NCBI GenBank assembly: GCA_934364765.1
Contig: CAKRMO010000008.1
Coordinates: forward strand, 1 to 12,981
Length of the DNA: 12,981 nt
Reading direction: 5' to 3'
Origin: an uncultured Bacteroidaceae bacterium
Lineage (GTDB): Bacteria; Bacteroidota; Bacteroidia; Bacteroidales; Bacteroidaceae
The notes beneath the pieces are model-generated. The model made no database searches. It saw nothing but the letters and a program-made list of their open reading frames with translations, and was not told the DNA's origin. Position numbers and translations under genes: made by a program. Each line of letters begins with the position of its first letter. Positions within the stretch are counted from its first letter, which is position 1. Below are positions 4,137 to 11,346 of the stretch, in pieces.

Positions 4137-6968
4137 CTACGCGTTGCGCCTTTTGTATTGTGTTGGCGTTATGCCCGTGACTTTTTTGAACAGGGACCCG
4201 AAATACGCCGCATCGTCTATGCCGCATTTCATCGCGACTTCCCATACCGGCATGTCCGTGGTGTCGAGCAGCTTCTTTGCCGCAGCAATGCGTATCAGCT
4301 GTATGTATTCGGTTGTTGTGTACCCGCTTATTGCCTTGATTTTTCTGTTGAGCTGCGCCCGCGACAGGCACATTTTGTATGCAAGCGTGTCATAGTCTGC
4401 CTTGCCCTTCTGCATAGACTCATGCAAGGCCTTGGTGAACTTGTCAATGAAAATGCGGTCGTTTTCGGAAAGTTCCGGGATGTCGGATTCCTTTCCCTGC
4501 TCCAACGACCTTGAGAATTTCTCGCGCAGCGCCCGCCTTTGCTCCAGCAGTTTCTCCACCCAGAGGCTGAGTTCTTCGGCGTGGAACGGCTTTTCAAGAT
4601 ATGCGTCCGCCCCGGCGCCAATTCCTTTCAGTCTGTCGGCCTGTGTGATTTTGGCTGTAACCATTATCACGGGTATGTGGCTTAGCAGCTCGGAGTTGCG
4701 GATTTTCCGGCACAGCTCAAATCCGTCAGTCCCTGGCATCATTATGTCGGAGATTATAAGGTCAGGTATTATCTGCGTGGCTTTTGTGAAAGCGTCGTCT
4801 CCCCTTGTGGCGTAGTAAAAGCGGTATTCCGGATTAAGCTGGCGCATCATGTAACGGGCCACTTCCGGCACGTCTTCTGCGATAAGTATGCGCGGTATGT
4901 TGTCGTCCGGCCCGGCTTCGCTGTCTTGCAGCCCGACGGGAGTTTCAAAATCGCAAAGCTCCGGCATTGTTTGTGGAGTGGCCGCACCGTCTTTGGCCGT
5001 GGCGTTGGCGGTGTTGGAGCGCGTGGGCATGGAAACGGTGAATGTGGAGCCTTTGCCCGGCCCGCTCTCCACGCTTATGCTTCCGTTCATGGCATCCATG
5101 GCGAATTTCGCGAGCGAGAGGCCTATCCCCGTGCCTATGTTCTTTCCGTCGTCCGCCGCCTGGTAGAAAGGCTTGAATATGTTTGCCTTTTGTTCTGGTG
5201 TCATGCCCTGCCCTTTGTCGCTCACGCTTATCACCACATTCTCGCCATCCCTTTTTACGGACACGATGATTTCGCTGCCGGAGGGCGAGAATTTCACCGC
5301 GTTTGAAATCAGGTTCTGCATCACCTTTTGTATGTAGTCGGGAATGAAGTCCGCTTCAATGCTGGGGCGGCTCTCTTTGTTTTGGAACAGGATCCTTATG
5401 TTTTTCTGCGCGGAATACGCCGCCATGCTCTCGCATATAATGCGCAGGTATGCCGCGATGTCGTCCCGTGTCCACTTGGCATTTGAGAGCGAATGCCCGG
5501 ATGACATCTTTGCTATGTCGAGAATTTGGTTTATCAGGTTGAGCAAACGCCGCTCATGGTGTATAATGTCGGAGGCTTCGGAATACGTTTCGCTGTTTCC
5601 GGCGGAATGTTTCATTATGTCCTGTGCGGCGGAATGGATTACCGTGAGCGGGGTGCGGAACTCGTGGGTGATGTTCGTGAAGAAGCGTTCCTTTGTTTCC
5701 AGCAGCTCCTGCTGCATTTTGTTGTGCTTTCTGCGCAGGTTGAACACGTAAAAAAGCACGCAGAGCACGGACAGCAGAACGAACGTAACCGAAAGCGCCG
5801 TTGCGAGTATCACGCGTTTTTCGGACTTTTCCTTTTCGTTTTGCATCTTCAGCTCGTCGTTTTTGTATTTGGCGTTATACTGCCCGAGGGCTTCCTGCAT
5901 TTCCTTTTGATAGAGAGTGTCCTTGAGCTGCGCGTATGCAAGAAGGTGGGTCAGGGCTTTGGGGGAGTCTGATTTCTTAAAGGCTTCGTAAAGTCCGAAC
6001 CTCGATTTGCTTTCATTATACAGGTCCTTTTTTGAGGTGAAAATGCTCAGGGCCTCCTCAAAATACCCCGCCGCCTTGGCATAGTCCTTGCGCATATTCA
6101 GTATTCCGCCCAGCTGGTTGTAGCAAATGGCCAGCGATGTCTGCATTCCGCCTTTTTTCAGGATGGGTATGGCACGCTTCAGATATTGCCCGGCTTCGGA
6201 ATATTTCCCTTGTGAAATCAGCACCGTGGAAATCTGCGACAGCCTTATGCCGACTTTGTTTGTGTTTCCGAGACTCCTGTCTATTTCCAGGGCCCGCTTT
6301 GCATAATCCAGCGCTTCGGGGTCTTTGTCCATGCTGTGGTATAGTTCCGAGGCCATTCCGCATTGTATGGCAATTCTTCCGGAGTCTCCTGCCGCTATGC
6401 TGTGCCTTATCGCCTCGAGTATGTATTTTTCGCCTTCGGCGGGCTGCTTCGAGGCGAGGTAAATGCCGGCTATGGTGTTGAGCGCGCTGCTTATGCGGCT
6501 GTGGTCGTTGCTTTTGCGGTATGTTTTGAGGCATTGCCGGGCGTAGGCAAGAGCCTCCGTGTAGCACGATTTGCGGAAGTAGATTATGGATACGAGGCTT
6601 TGGCAGTCCGCCTTTTCTATGTTGTCTTTGAAAAGCGGCAGTGCGCGGAGCGTGTAAGCAAGTGCGCTGTCGTATTCCTGTATGTCGTAGAGATACTCGC
6701 CGGCCCAGTACCACACTCCCAAGTCAATGCTGTCGGGGTTGCTTTTCGCGGAAAACCTGATGGGTGTTTCGGTAAACTCCTCTTTGTGCATGATGCCCAA
6801 AAAGCGGTTTGCCAGTTCCACCTTGGTTTTCCCTTTGGAATTTGCGTATTCGCCAAGCAGCGACTTAATGTCCTTTTGTTCCTGCGCACGTCCGGGCGGC
6901 AGGCAAAAGAGCACGCACAAAAGCGGCAGCAAAGGCTTTTTCAGTTTGCAGGAGATGTTCGGGAGCAT
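4137..6968 (-). CDS. Hybrid two-component sensor kinase/response regulator with TPR sensor and AraC-type output
   Basis: A 943-residue one-protein phosphorelay. Order: signal peptide (1-28, cleavage likely A-Q); TPR-like helical repeats (about 60-330) and a charged coiled coil; one transmembrane helix (about 385-410); HisKA with phospho-acceptor His435 in NITHEFRTPL; HATPase with N box near Asn556, DKGQG (584) and GTGIGLS (612-618); a receiver domain with acidic pocket Glu698/Asp699, phospho-Asp741 in SDIMMPGTDG, Thr771 and Lys793; and an AraC-family helix-turn-helix (about 840-943). All key catalytic residues are present. The TPR part is predicted periplasmic, replacing the Y_Y_Y/propeller sensor of classic Bacteroides HTCS proteins. 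The ATG at 6968 overlaps the stop of the upstream phosphatase-like gene by one base (TAATG); a start at 7034 would extend into that gene and bury the signal peptide. It probably regulates genes linked to its partner enzyme; the signal is unknown. Confidence 0.93.
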   Translation of the reverse strand: MLPNISCKLKKPLLPLLCVLFCLPPGRAQEQKDIKSLLGEYANSKGKTKVELANRFLGIMHKEEFTETPIRFSAKSNPDSIDLGVWYWAGEYLYDIQEYDSALAYTLRALPLFKDNIEKADCQSLVSIIYFRKSCYTEALAYARQCLKTYRKSNDHSRISSALNTIAGIYLASKQPAEGEKYILEAIRHSIAAGDSGRIAIQCGMASELYHSMDKDPEALDYAKRALEIDRSLGNTNKVGIRLSQISTVLISQGKYSEAGQYLKRAIPILKKGGMQTSLAICYNQLGGILNMRKDYAKAAGYFEEALSIFTSKKDLYNESKSRFGLYEAFKKSDSPKALTHLLAYAQLKDTLYQKEMQEALGQYNAKYKNDELKMQNEKEKSEKRVILATALSVTFVLLSVLCVLFYVFNLRRKHNKMQQELLETKERFFTNITHEFRTPLTVIHSAAQDIMKHSAGNSETYSEASDIIHHERRLLNLINQILDIAKMSSGHSLSNAKWTRDDIAAYLRIICESMAAYSAQKNIRILFQNKESRPSIEADFIPDYIQKVMQNLISNAVKFSPSGSEIIVSVKRDGENVVISVSDKGQGMTPEQKANIFKPFYQAADDGKNIGTGIGLSLAKFAMDAMNGSISVESGPGKGSTFTVSMPTRSNTANATAKDGAATPQTMPELCDFETPVGLQDSEAGPDDNIPRILIAEDVPEVARYMMRQLNPEYRFYYATRGDDAFTKATQIIPDLIISDIMMPGTDGFELCRKIRNSELLSHIPVIMVTAKITQADRLKGIGAGADAYLEKPFHAEELSLWVEKLLEQRRALREKFSRSLEQGKESDIPELSENDRIFIDKFTKALHESMQKGKADYDTLAYKMCLSRAQLNRKIKAISGYTTTEYIQLIRIAAAKKLLDTTDMPVWEVAMKCGIDDAAYFGSLFKKVTGITPTQYKRRNA

Positions 6969-8194
6969 TACATTTTCCACCACGTGTTGAGTGTGGTGTT
7001 TTGGGTTTTTACTGTGAATTTCACGAACGGGCATTTGGAGTATTTCTCGTTCTCAACGGTGAATATTTCCTTGCGCGAGGATGTTGTGCCTATTTTCTCC
7101 CAAGTGTCCGTGCCGCCTTGGGCTATGTTGTTGGTGGTCGAGACGTATATGTCAACCGGCACGTCCTTGCCTGTGGATTTCCAGAGCAGGTTCACTTTCG
7201 AGTCCCACGGGTCAACTTTCAGTCCGTAGATGTCTTCCTGTCCGTAGAACGACGAGCCGTCAAGTTCGAAGAGGTTCTTTTGTGGAATGTCGAAGTTCAT
7301 CCACTTGCATATTGTGGGCAGCACGTCAACGTGGGACAGGTCGGCGCGTCCGAACTTGCCGTTGCGCTGCTTGAGGTTTGTTGAAACCCATACGGTGCGT
7401 TCGGTGTCGGTCTGCCCGCCGTGGTTCCTGCCGTCGTATCCGCGCCCGTGGTCTGTGGTAACAATCACGAGCCAGTCCTCGCCGTGCTTTTTCTGGCGTT
7501 CCTTCACAGCCTCCCACACCTGTTTCAGCAGCGAGTCTTCCGCCATAACGCTCCAGTCGCCTATGTGGCCGTTGCCGTTTATGTGGTATGCATCGTCGGA
7601 ATACCACAGGTACAGCCAGTTGAGGTCGGGCGCGTTTTCGCGTATGCACTTTGCCGCCCCCTTGCACACTTCGGTGTCGTAGTCGAACACGTGCAGGTCG
7701 CCGGGCTTGTTGGGGTATTTCTCATGGTCGAGATCGAAGCCGTCAACCACGTAGTCAATCTTCAGGTTGCGCGTTTCGGGCTTCCCCTCGCCCAGAAGCA
7801 CTGTGCGGTTGTCGGTCCAGCTTGAGTACAGGGCGGTTTTCACATCGCGCTTCTGGTCCTTGGCTATGCGGAATATGGTGGGGTAGTTGTAGTTGGCCTT
7901 TATGTTTTCGTTGCCCTGCACATTGTGCTTGTTCATCCATGTGCCGGTTGTGATGTTTGTGTAGCCTATCGCCGAGATTGTGGGCGTTTGGGAATATCTT
8001 CCCACCATGCCCCCGCAGTATCCCCTGGAGTATCCCCCGGCTTTGGCAATTTCCATGATTGTTGGCGGCTGCAGGCGTTCGAGCGCGGTGGCGGGTATTC
8101 CGTCGATTATCACGTAGAGGGCTTTGCGCGTGCGTGCGGATGAGCAGACGCACAGTGAGGCTGCCAGCGTGAGCAGCAGTAGAGTTTTTTTCAT
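6968..8194 (-). CDS. Secreted alkaline phosphatase superfamily protein (type I phosphodiesterase/nucleotide pyrophosphatase-like)
   Basis: A 408-residue exported enzyme with a signal peptide (about 1-20). Metal-site and catalytic motifs of the superfamily occur in the expected order: IIDGIP with Asp31; the nucleophile region PTISAIGYTNITTG (71-84), where Ser74 aligns with the Thr/Ser nucleophile of NPP enzymes; DDAYH (200-204); TTDHG with Asp248 and His249; and NHGG with His258. The last ~75 residues (from about 335) look like a small beta-sandwich appendage. It should hydrolyse phosphate mono- or diesters in the periplasm or at the surface; the substrate is unknown. A sulfatase-type activity is less likely because no C/S-x-P-x-R motif is seen. 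It is first in a two-gene transcript; its TAA overlaps the ATG of the hybrid sensor gene, suggesting translational coupling. A -7 box lies at 8222-8229. Confidence 0.88.
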   Translation of the reverse strand: MKKTLLLLTLAASLCVCSSARTRKALYVIIDGIPATALERLQPPTIMEIAKAGGYSRGYCGGMVGRYSQTPTISAIGYTNITTGTWMNKHNVQGNENIKANYNYPTIFRIAKDQKRDVKTALYSSWTDNRTVLLGEGKPETRNLKIDYVVDGFDLDHEKYPNKPGDLHVFDYDTEVCKGAAKCIRENAPDLNWLYLWYSDDAYHINGNGHIGDWSVMAEDSLLKQVWEAVKERQKKHGEDWLVIVTTDHGRGYDGRNHGGQTDTERTVWVSTNLKQRNGKFGRADLSHVDVLPTICKWMNFDIPQKNLFELDGSSFYGQEDIYGLKVDPWDSKVNLLWKSTGKDVPVDIYVSTTNNIAQGGTDTWEKIGTTSSRKEIFTVENEKYSKCPFVKFTVKTQNTTLNTWWKM

Positions 8195-8221
8195 GATAGG
8201 AGTATGTCAGTTTAATAAGTG

Positions 8222-8229
8222 CAAATATA
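8222..8229 (-). promoter_or_regulatory. Candidate -7 box for the phosphatase-sensor operon
   Basis: On the minus strand this reads TATATTTG, a perfect TAnnTTTG match, 28 nt before the ATG at 8194. No convincing -33 TTTG is visible at the usual distance. The leader has no Shine-Dalgarno sequence. Confidence 0.5.
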
Positions 8230-8268
8230 GTGAATTAATTCTTTCGTAGGGGTGCGGCGCATGGGTTT

Positions 8269-8337
8269 GTCGGTTTGCGGTGCAATTTATTCGGCGATAT
8301 TCAGGGCGAATGCCATTCGCCCCTGCAAATGGCGCAA
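8269..8337 (-). repeat. REP-like palindromic element, copy B
   Basis: Inverted relative to copy A (40-108) and of the same 69-nt length. The hairpin is GGGCGAAT (8304-8311), loop GCC, ATTCGCCC (8315-8322). Both copies share the extra unpaired G/C next to the stem and the 20-nt identical flank (8318-8337). The 15-nt outer end (8269-8283) matches with one difference. Confidence 0.7.
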
Positions 8338-8368
8338 ACCCCAAGCCGGGTGTTTTTTCCGAGACCCC

Positions 8369-8452
8369 ATGAAAACTACATTTGATGTGGGAAAAACTAC
8401 GTCCTATGCAGGAAAAATTATGTCTGATGTAATCCAGACTACATCAGACATA
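8369..8452. repeat. Array of 21-nt repeat units, copy 2 (four units)
   Basis: Units start at 8369, 8390, 8411 and 8432, with the same period and the same (G)GAAAAA(C/T)TA opening as the array at 3456-3560. The unit order corresponds to the other array except that one internal unit is absent here, so copy-number change by one period is the simplest difference. Both arrays are followed by similar sequence (TTTTT, then GCCGT(A/T)GCAA), so the mobile or duplicated unit is longer than the array. Confidence 0.7.
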
Positions 8453-8458
8453 ATTTTT
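8413..8458. terminator. Strong bidirectional hairpin terminator after ychF-lgt
   Basis: A perfect 19-bp stem, 8413-8431 with 8440-8458, and an 8-nt loop (ATCCAGAC). The stem ends are A5 and T5, so each strand carries a hairpin finishing in a U-tract. It lies 127 nt beyond the lgt stop and probably ends the leftward ychF-lgt transcript before the phosphatase promoter. It is formed by the last two units of the 21-nt array. The stem is AT-rich, so its strength depends on length. Confidence 0.6.
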
Positions 8459-8584
8459 GCCGTTGCAATTGTATGAATAACAAGGTCTTACAAAGCGGTC
8501 GAAATAATGGGTAAAACGCTGGAAAACAGCAGTTTGCGAATTTTTTGGAAAACCCGCGCCAATTCGCCTCCTCCTCGCGCTTTT

Positions 8585-9439
8585 TTATGCCCGCTTTTCC
8601 CCGAGACGGCGGCACAGCTTGCCCCCCGCAAGGCAGTATATGCCTATGATTATGAACGGCACGCTGAGGATTTGCCCCATGTCGAAGAGCATTCCCTGCT
8701 CGAAAGTTTCCTGCACGTCTTTTACATATTCCACGAGGAAGCGGAAAACGAAGACGGAAGTGAGGCACCAGCCGAAGAAGAACCCTGTGCCCACCTTTTT
8801 TTCGTTGAAGCGGTATATTGCCAGCCCTATGAGGAAAATAAGGATGTATGCGAGCGATTCGTAGAGCTGTCCGGGATGGCGGGCGAAGGTGTCGCCGTTG
8901 GCGGCGAAGATGAAGCCCCACGGCAGGTCGGTGGGCTTGCCCACTATTTCGGAGTTGAAAAGGTTGCCGAGGCGTATGAAGCACGCCGTGAGCGGGGCGC
9001 ATATTCCCATGTTGTCGAGCACGCGCATGGTGTTCACGCCTGTTTTCCTTACGTAGAGGCAGAGCGCGACGAGCATTCCTATCACGCCGCCGTGGGACGA
9101 AAGCCCGGCGTAGCCTGTGCATCTCCAGCCGTCCATGGTCTTTTGTATGGGGAGGAACATCTCCACGGGGTGGGAGAGGAAGTAGCCCGGTTCGTAGAAA
9201 AGGCAGTGGCCGAGCCTTGCGCCTATTATCACGCCGAAGAATATGTGGAAAAACAGCGGGTCGAACTTGTCGTCGGGAATATGCTGGCGTGCGTAGAGTT
9301 TCTGCATCACGATGTAGCCCAGCAAAAGTCCCACGCACCAGCACAGCGCGTACCACCTCACCTCGTGCGAGAATATGGTGAACGCCACCGGGTCGGGGCT
9401 CCAGTAGATGAATTGCGGAATTAGCGCGGAGAGTGTCAT
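8585..9439 (-). CDS. lgt: Prolipoprotein diacylglyceryl transferase
   Basis: A 284-residue inner-membrane enzyme that transfers a diacylglyceryl group from phosphatidylglycerol to the lipobox cysteine of prolipoproteins, the first step of lipoprotein maturation. Family motifs are complete: GARLGHCLFYEP (73-84); GLSSHGG with His116 (equivalent to E. coli His103); the Lgt signature around FIRLGNLFNSE with Arg156 and Asn159 (E. coli Arg143 and Asn146); RHPGQLYES (187-195); and FRFLVE near 232-237 with the conserved Arg. About seven membrane segments are visible and the length is normal. The ATG lies 3 nt after the ychF stop (TAG-GCC-ATG), so it is the second gene of a tight operon. The transcript probably ends at the hairpin 8413-8458. 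Confidence 0.97.
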   Translation of the reverse strand: MTLSALIPQFIYWSPDPVAFTIFSHEVRWYALCWCVGLLLGYIVMQKLYARQHIPDDKFDPLFFHIFFGVIIGARLGHCLFYEPGYFLSHPVEMFLPIQKTMDGWRCTGYAGLSSHGGVIGMLVALCLYVRKTGVNTMRVLDNMGICAPLTACFIRLGNLFNSEIVGKPTDLPWGFIFAANGDTFARHPGQLYESLAYILIFLIGLAIYRFNEKKVGTGFFFGWCLTSVFVFRFLVEYVKDVQETFEQGMLFDMGQILSVPFIIIGIYCLAGGKLCRRLGEKRA

Positions 9440-9442
9440 GGC

Positions 9443-10546
9443 CTATACGTTGAAGCGGAAGTGCATTATGTCGCCGTCCTGCACCTCGTAGTCCTTGCCC
9501 TCGATGTTGAGTTTCCCGGCTTCGCGCACGGCCGCCTCGCTGCCGTATTTGATGTAGTCGTCATACTTTATGACCTCGGCGCGTATGAAGCCCTTCTCGA
9601 AATCGGTGTGTATCACTCCGGCGCATTGCGGCGCTTTCCAGCCCTTGTGGTATGTCCATGCCTTCACCTCCATTTCGCCGGCGGTGATGAACGTCTGGAG
9701 GTTGAGTATGTGGTATGCCGACTGTATCAGGCGGTTGCAGCCCGACTCCTCAAGCCCTGCGGCGGCGAGGAACTCCTTGCGGTCCTCCGCGCTGTCGAGC
9801 TCGGCTATGTCGGCCTCGGTGCGCGCCGCCACAACGAGCAGCTCCGCCCCCTCGCCAGCGGTTGCCTCGCGCACGGCGTCAACGTATTTGTTGCCGCTTG
9901 CAGCCGAGGCTTCGTCAACGTTGCACACGTAAATCACGGGCTTTGCCGTGAGCAGGAACAGGTCGTGCGCCGCCTGTATCTCCTCCTTTTTCTCAAACTT
10001 CACGGTGCGTGCCGACTTTCCCTGCGACAGGGCTGCGTGGTATGCCTTAAGCACGGCGTATTCGGTTTGCGCCTGTTGGTCGCCGCCCACCTTTGCCATT
10101 TTCTCAACCTTCTTCAGGTGCTGCTCCACGCTTTCGAGGTCCTTTAGCTGAAGCTCGGTGTCTATCACCTCCTTGTCCCTCACGGGGTCAACGCTTCCGT
10201 CAACGTGCACCACGTTTCCGTCGTCAAAGCATCGCAGCACGTGAATGATTGCGTCGGTCTGGCGTATGTTTCCGAGGAACTGGTTTCCCAGTCCTTCGCC
10301 CTTGCTTGCGCCTTTCACTATTCCGGCAATGTCAACAATCTCCACCGTGGCTGGGACAATCCTTCCCGGATGCACTATTTCGGCAAGGCGGTTGAGGCGT
10401 TCGTCCGGCACGGTTATCACTCCCACGTTGGGCTCTATGGTGCAAAAGGGAAAGTTTGCAGCCTGCGCCTTTGCGCTGCTAAGGCAGTTGAACAGGGTTG
10501 ATTTGCCCACGTTGGGCAATCCCACTATTCCGCATTGTAATCCCAT
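9443..10546 (-). CDS. ychF: Redox-regulated ATPase/GTPase YchF (OLA1 family)
   Basis: A 367-residue cytoplasmic P-loop NTPase of the Obg-HflX superfamily, which prefers ATP and associates with ribosomes. The P-loop GLPNVGKST spans residues 9-17 and the switch II motif DIAG 72-75. In place of the usual G4 NKxD it has NVDE (209-212), the NxxE signature that distinguishes YchF/OLA1. A helical domain follows switch II and a C-terminal TGS domain occupies about 280-365. The start is the standard YchF N-terminus (MGLQCGIVGLPNVGKS). A -7 box lies 29 nt upstream. It is the first gene of a ychF-lgt operon. In many bacteria ychF sits beside pth; here the partner is lgt. Confidence 0.97.
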   Translation of the reverse strand: MGLQCGIVGLPNVGKSTLFNCLSSAKAQAANFPFCTIEPNVGVITVPDERLNRLAEIVHPGRIVPATVEIVDIAGIVKGASKGEGLGNQFLGNIRQTDAIIHVLRCFDDGNVVHVDGSVDPVRDKEVIDTELQLKDLESVEQHLKKVEKMAKVGGDQQAQTEYAVLKAYHAALSQGKSARTVKFEKKEEIQAAHDLFLLTAKPVIYVCNVDEASAASGNKYVDAVREATAGEGAELLVVAARTEADIAELDSAEDRKEFLAAAGLEESGCNRLIQSAYHILNLQTFITAGEMEVKAWTYHKGWKAPQCAGVIHTDFEKGFIRAEVIKYDDYIKYGSEAAVREAGKLNIEGKDYEVQDGDIMHFRFNV

Positions 10547-10574
10547 ATCTCTGTATTCGTTTTAGTTCTGAATG

Positions 10575-10602
10575 CAAAGGTAGCCAAATTCGCGCAAACA
10601 AA
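10575..10602 (-). promoter_or_regulatory. Candidate promoter of ychF-lgt
   Basis: On the minus strand the -7 box TACCTTTG is at 10582-10575, 29 nt before the ATG. A TTTG at 10602-10599 sits 16 nt upstream of it, somewhat shorter than the usual 19-22 nt, so the -33 assignment is weaker. Confidence 0.55.
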
Positions 10603-10674
10603 GGCGGTTTTGGCAAAGTGAGGCACGGCGGGGTAAAAAATTATAAATAGGTGCGGTGTTTCCCCAATTCTTAT

Positions 10675-10682
10675 TATTTTTG
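10675..10682 (+). promoter_or_regulatory. Candidate -7 box close to the DUF4294 start codon
   Basis: TATTTTTG matches TAnnTTTG. Only 7 nt separate it from the ATG at 10690, so a transcript from it would have almost no leader. It could be a chance match in an AT-rich stretch. Confidence 0.35.
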
Positions 10683-10689
10683 CGCGGAA

Positions 10690-11310
10690 ATGAAAGCTAT
10701 CCGGACAGTTCTGGCTTTGCTGCTGCTTGTCCCCGTCTGCGGGGTGTCGGCGCAAGACAAAAAGGAGGGCATAGACAGCGTGCCGCCCCTGCCTTTGTAT
10801 GTGCAGGTGGGCAAGACCCTGTACAAGGGAGACAGCATCCCCGACATTGTTACACCGCCGGCTTACATCTATCCGCCCATGACTTTCCGCAACCAAAAGG
10901 AGCGGATGGCCTACAACCGCCTTGTGGCTAATGTGAAGAGGGTGCTGCCATACGCCAAGCTTGCAAAGGAGACGCTTATAGAGACTTACGATTTCATAGA
11001 GACCCTGCATTCCGAAAAAGAGCGGAAAGCGCACATACAGCTTGTTGAGAACGGCATAAAGGAACAGTACAGGCCCATTGTGAAGCACATGAGCAAGTCG
11101 CAGGGCAAACTTCTCATAAAACTTATATACAGGGAATGCGACCAGTCGTCGTATGAACTCATACAGGCGTTCCTCGGTTCGTTCAAGGCGGCGTATTACC
11201 AGTTTTTCGCCGGGCTTTTCGGCAGCAGCCTTAAAAAGGCCTACGACCCCGAGGGCGATGACAAATACACCGAAAGGGTGGTGCGCCTTGTGGAGAGCGG
11301 GCAGCTTTGA
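10690..11310 (+). CDS. Secreted DUF4294-family protein
   Basis: A 206-residue exported protein with a signal peptide (1-20, cleavage after VSA before Gln). The mature part matches the DUF4294 family of Bacteroidetes. It has a short beta-rich start with GDSIP (47-51), a helical segment from about 65 (NQKERMAYNRLVANVKRVLPYA), and the diagnostic block SQGKLLIKLIYRECDQSSYE at 137-156, followed by an FLGSFKAA(Y) stretch. The family's function is unknown; members are periplasmic or envelope-associated. The ATG at 10690 is preferred over a GTG at 10651 because it places the signal peptide at the N-terminus. It is transcribed divergently from ychF and converges on the FAD oxidoreductase gene with 36 nt between stops. 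Confidence 0.9.
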   Translation: MKAIRTVLALLLLVPVCGVSAQDKKEGIDSVPPLPLYVQVGKTLYKGDSIPDIVTPPAYIYPPMTFRNQKERMAYNRLVANVKRVLPYAKLAKETLIETYDFIETLHSEKERKAHIQLVENGIKEQYRPIVKHMSKSQGKLLIKLIYRECDQSSYELIQAFLGSFKAAYYQFFAGLFGSSLKKAYDPEGDDKYTERVVRLVESGQL

Positions 11311-11346
11311 TGCCGCCGCGCTGTTGCGCCCCTCTGACATTGCAGT

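Larger units (their letters stand above)
8195..8584. other. Non-coding region between lgt and the phosphatase gene
   Basis: Without a supported gene. It contains the promoter of the phosphatase-sensor pair (8222-8229), REP-like copy B (8269-8337), and the second 21-nt repeat array with its strong hairpin (8369-8458). The remaining ~100 nt lead up to the end of lgt and show nothing recognisable. Two unrelated repeat families packed within about 220 nt suggest a preferred landing site. Confidence 0.6.

Noticed and set aside
4137..8194. Polysaccharide utilisation locus
   Set aside because: A hybrid AraC-output regulator is present, but there is no SusC/SusD pair and no glycoside hydrolase in the window.
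8252..8476. Small rightward open frame (74 codons) between lgt and the phosphatase gene
   Set aside because: It is made entirely of the REP-like copy B and the 21-nt array; no promoter or family support.
8507..9424. Long rightward open frame (305 codons) opposite lgt
   Set aside because: It is antisense to a complete, motif-rich lgt gene; its translation is low-complexity in E, A, V, H and Y and matches no family.
10525..11340. Leftward open frame (271 codons) opposite the DUF4294 gene
   Set aside because: It is the antisense shadow of a recognised DUF4294 gene that has a proper signal peptide and family motifs, and it also overlaps the ychF start.
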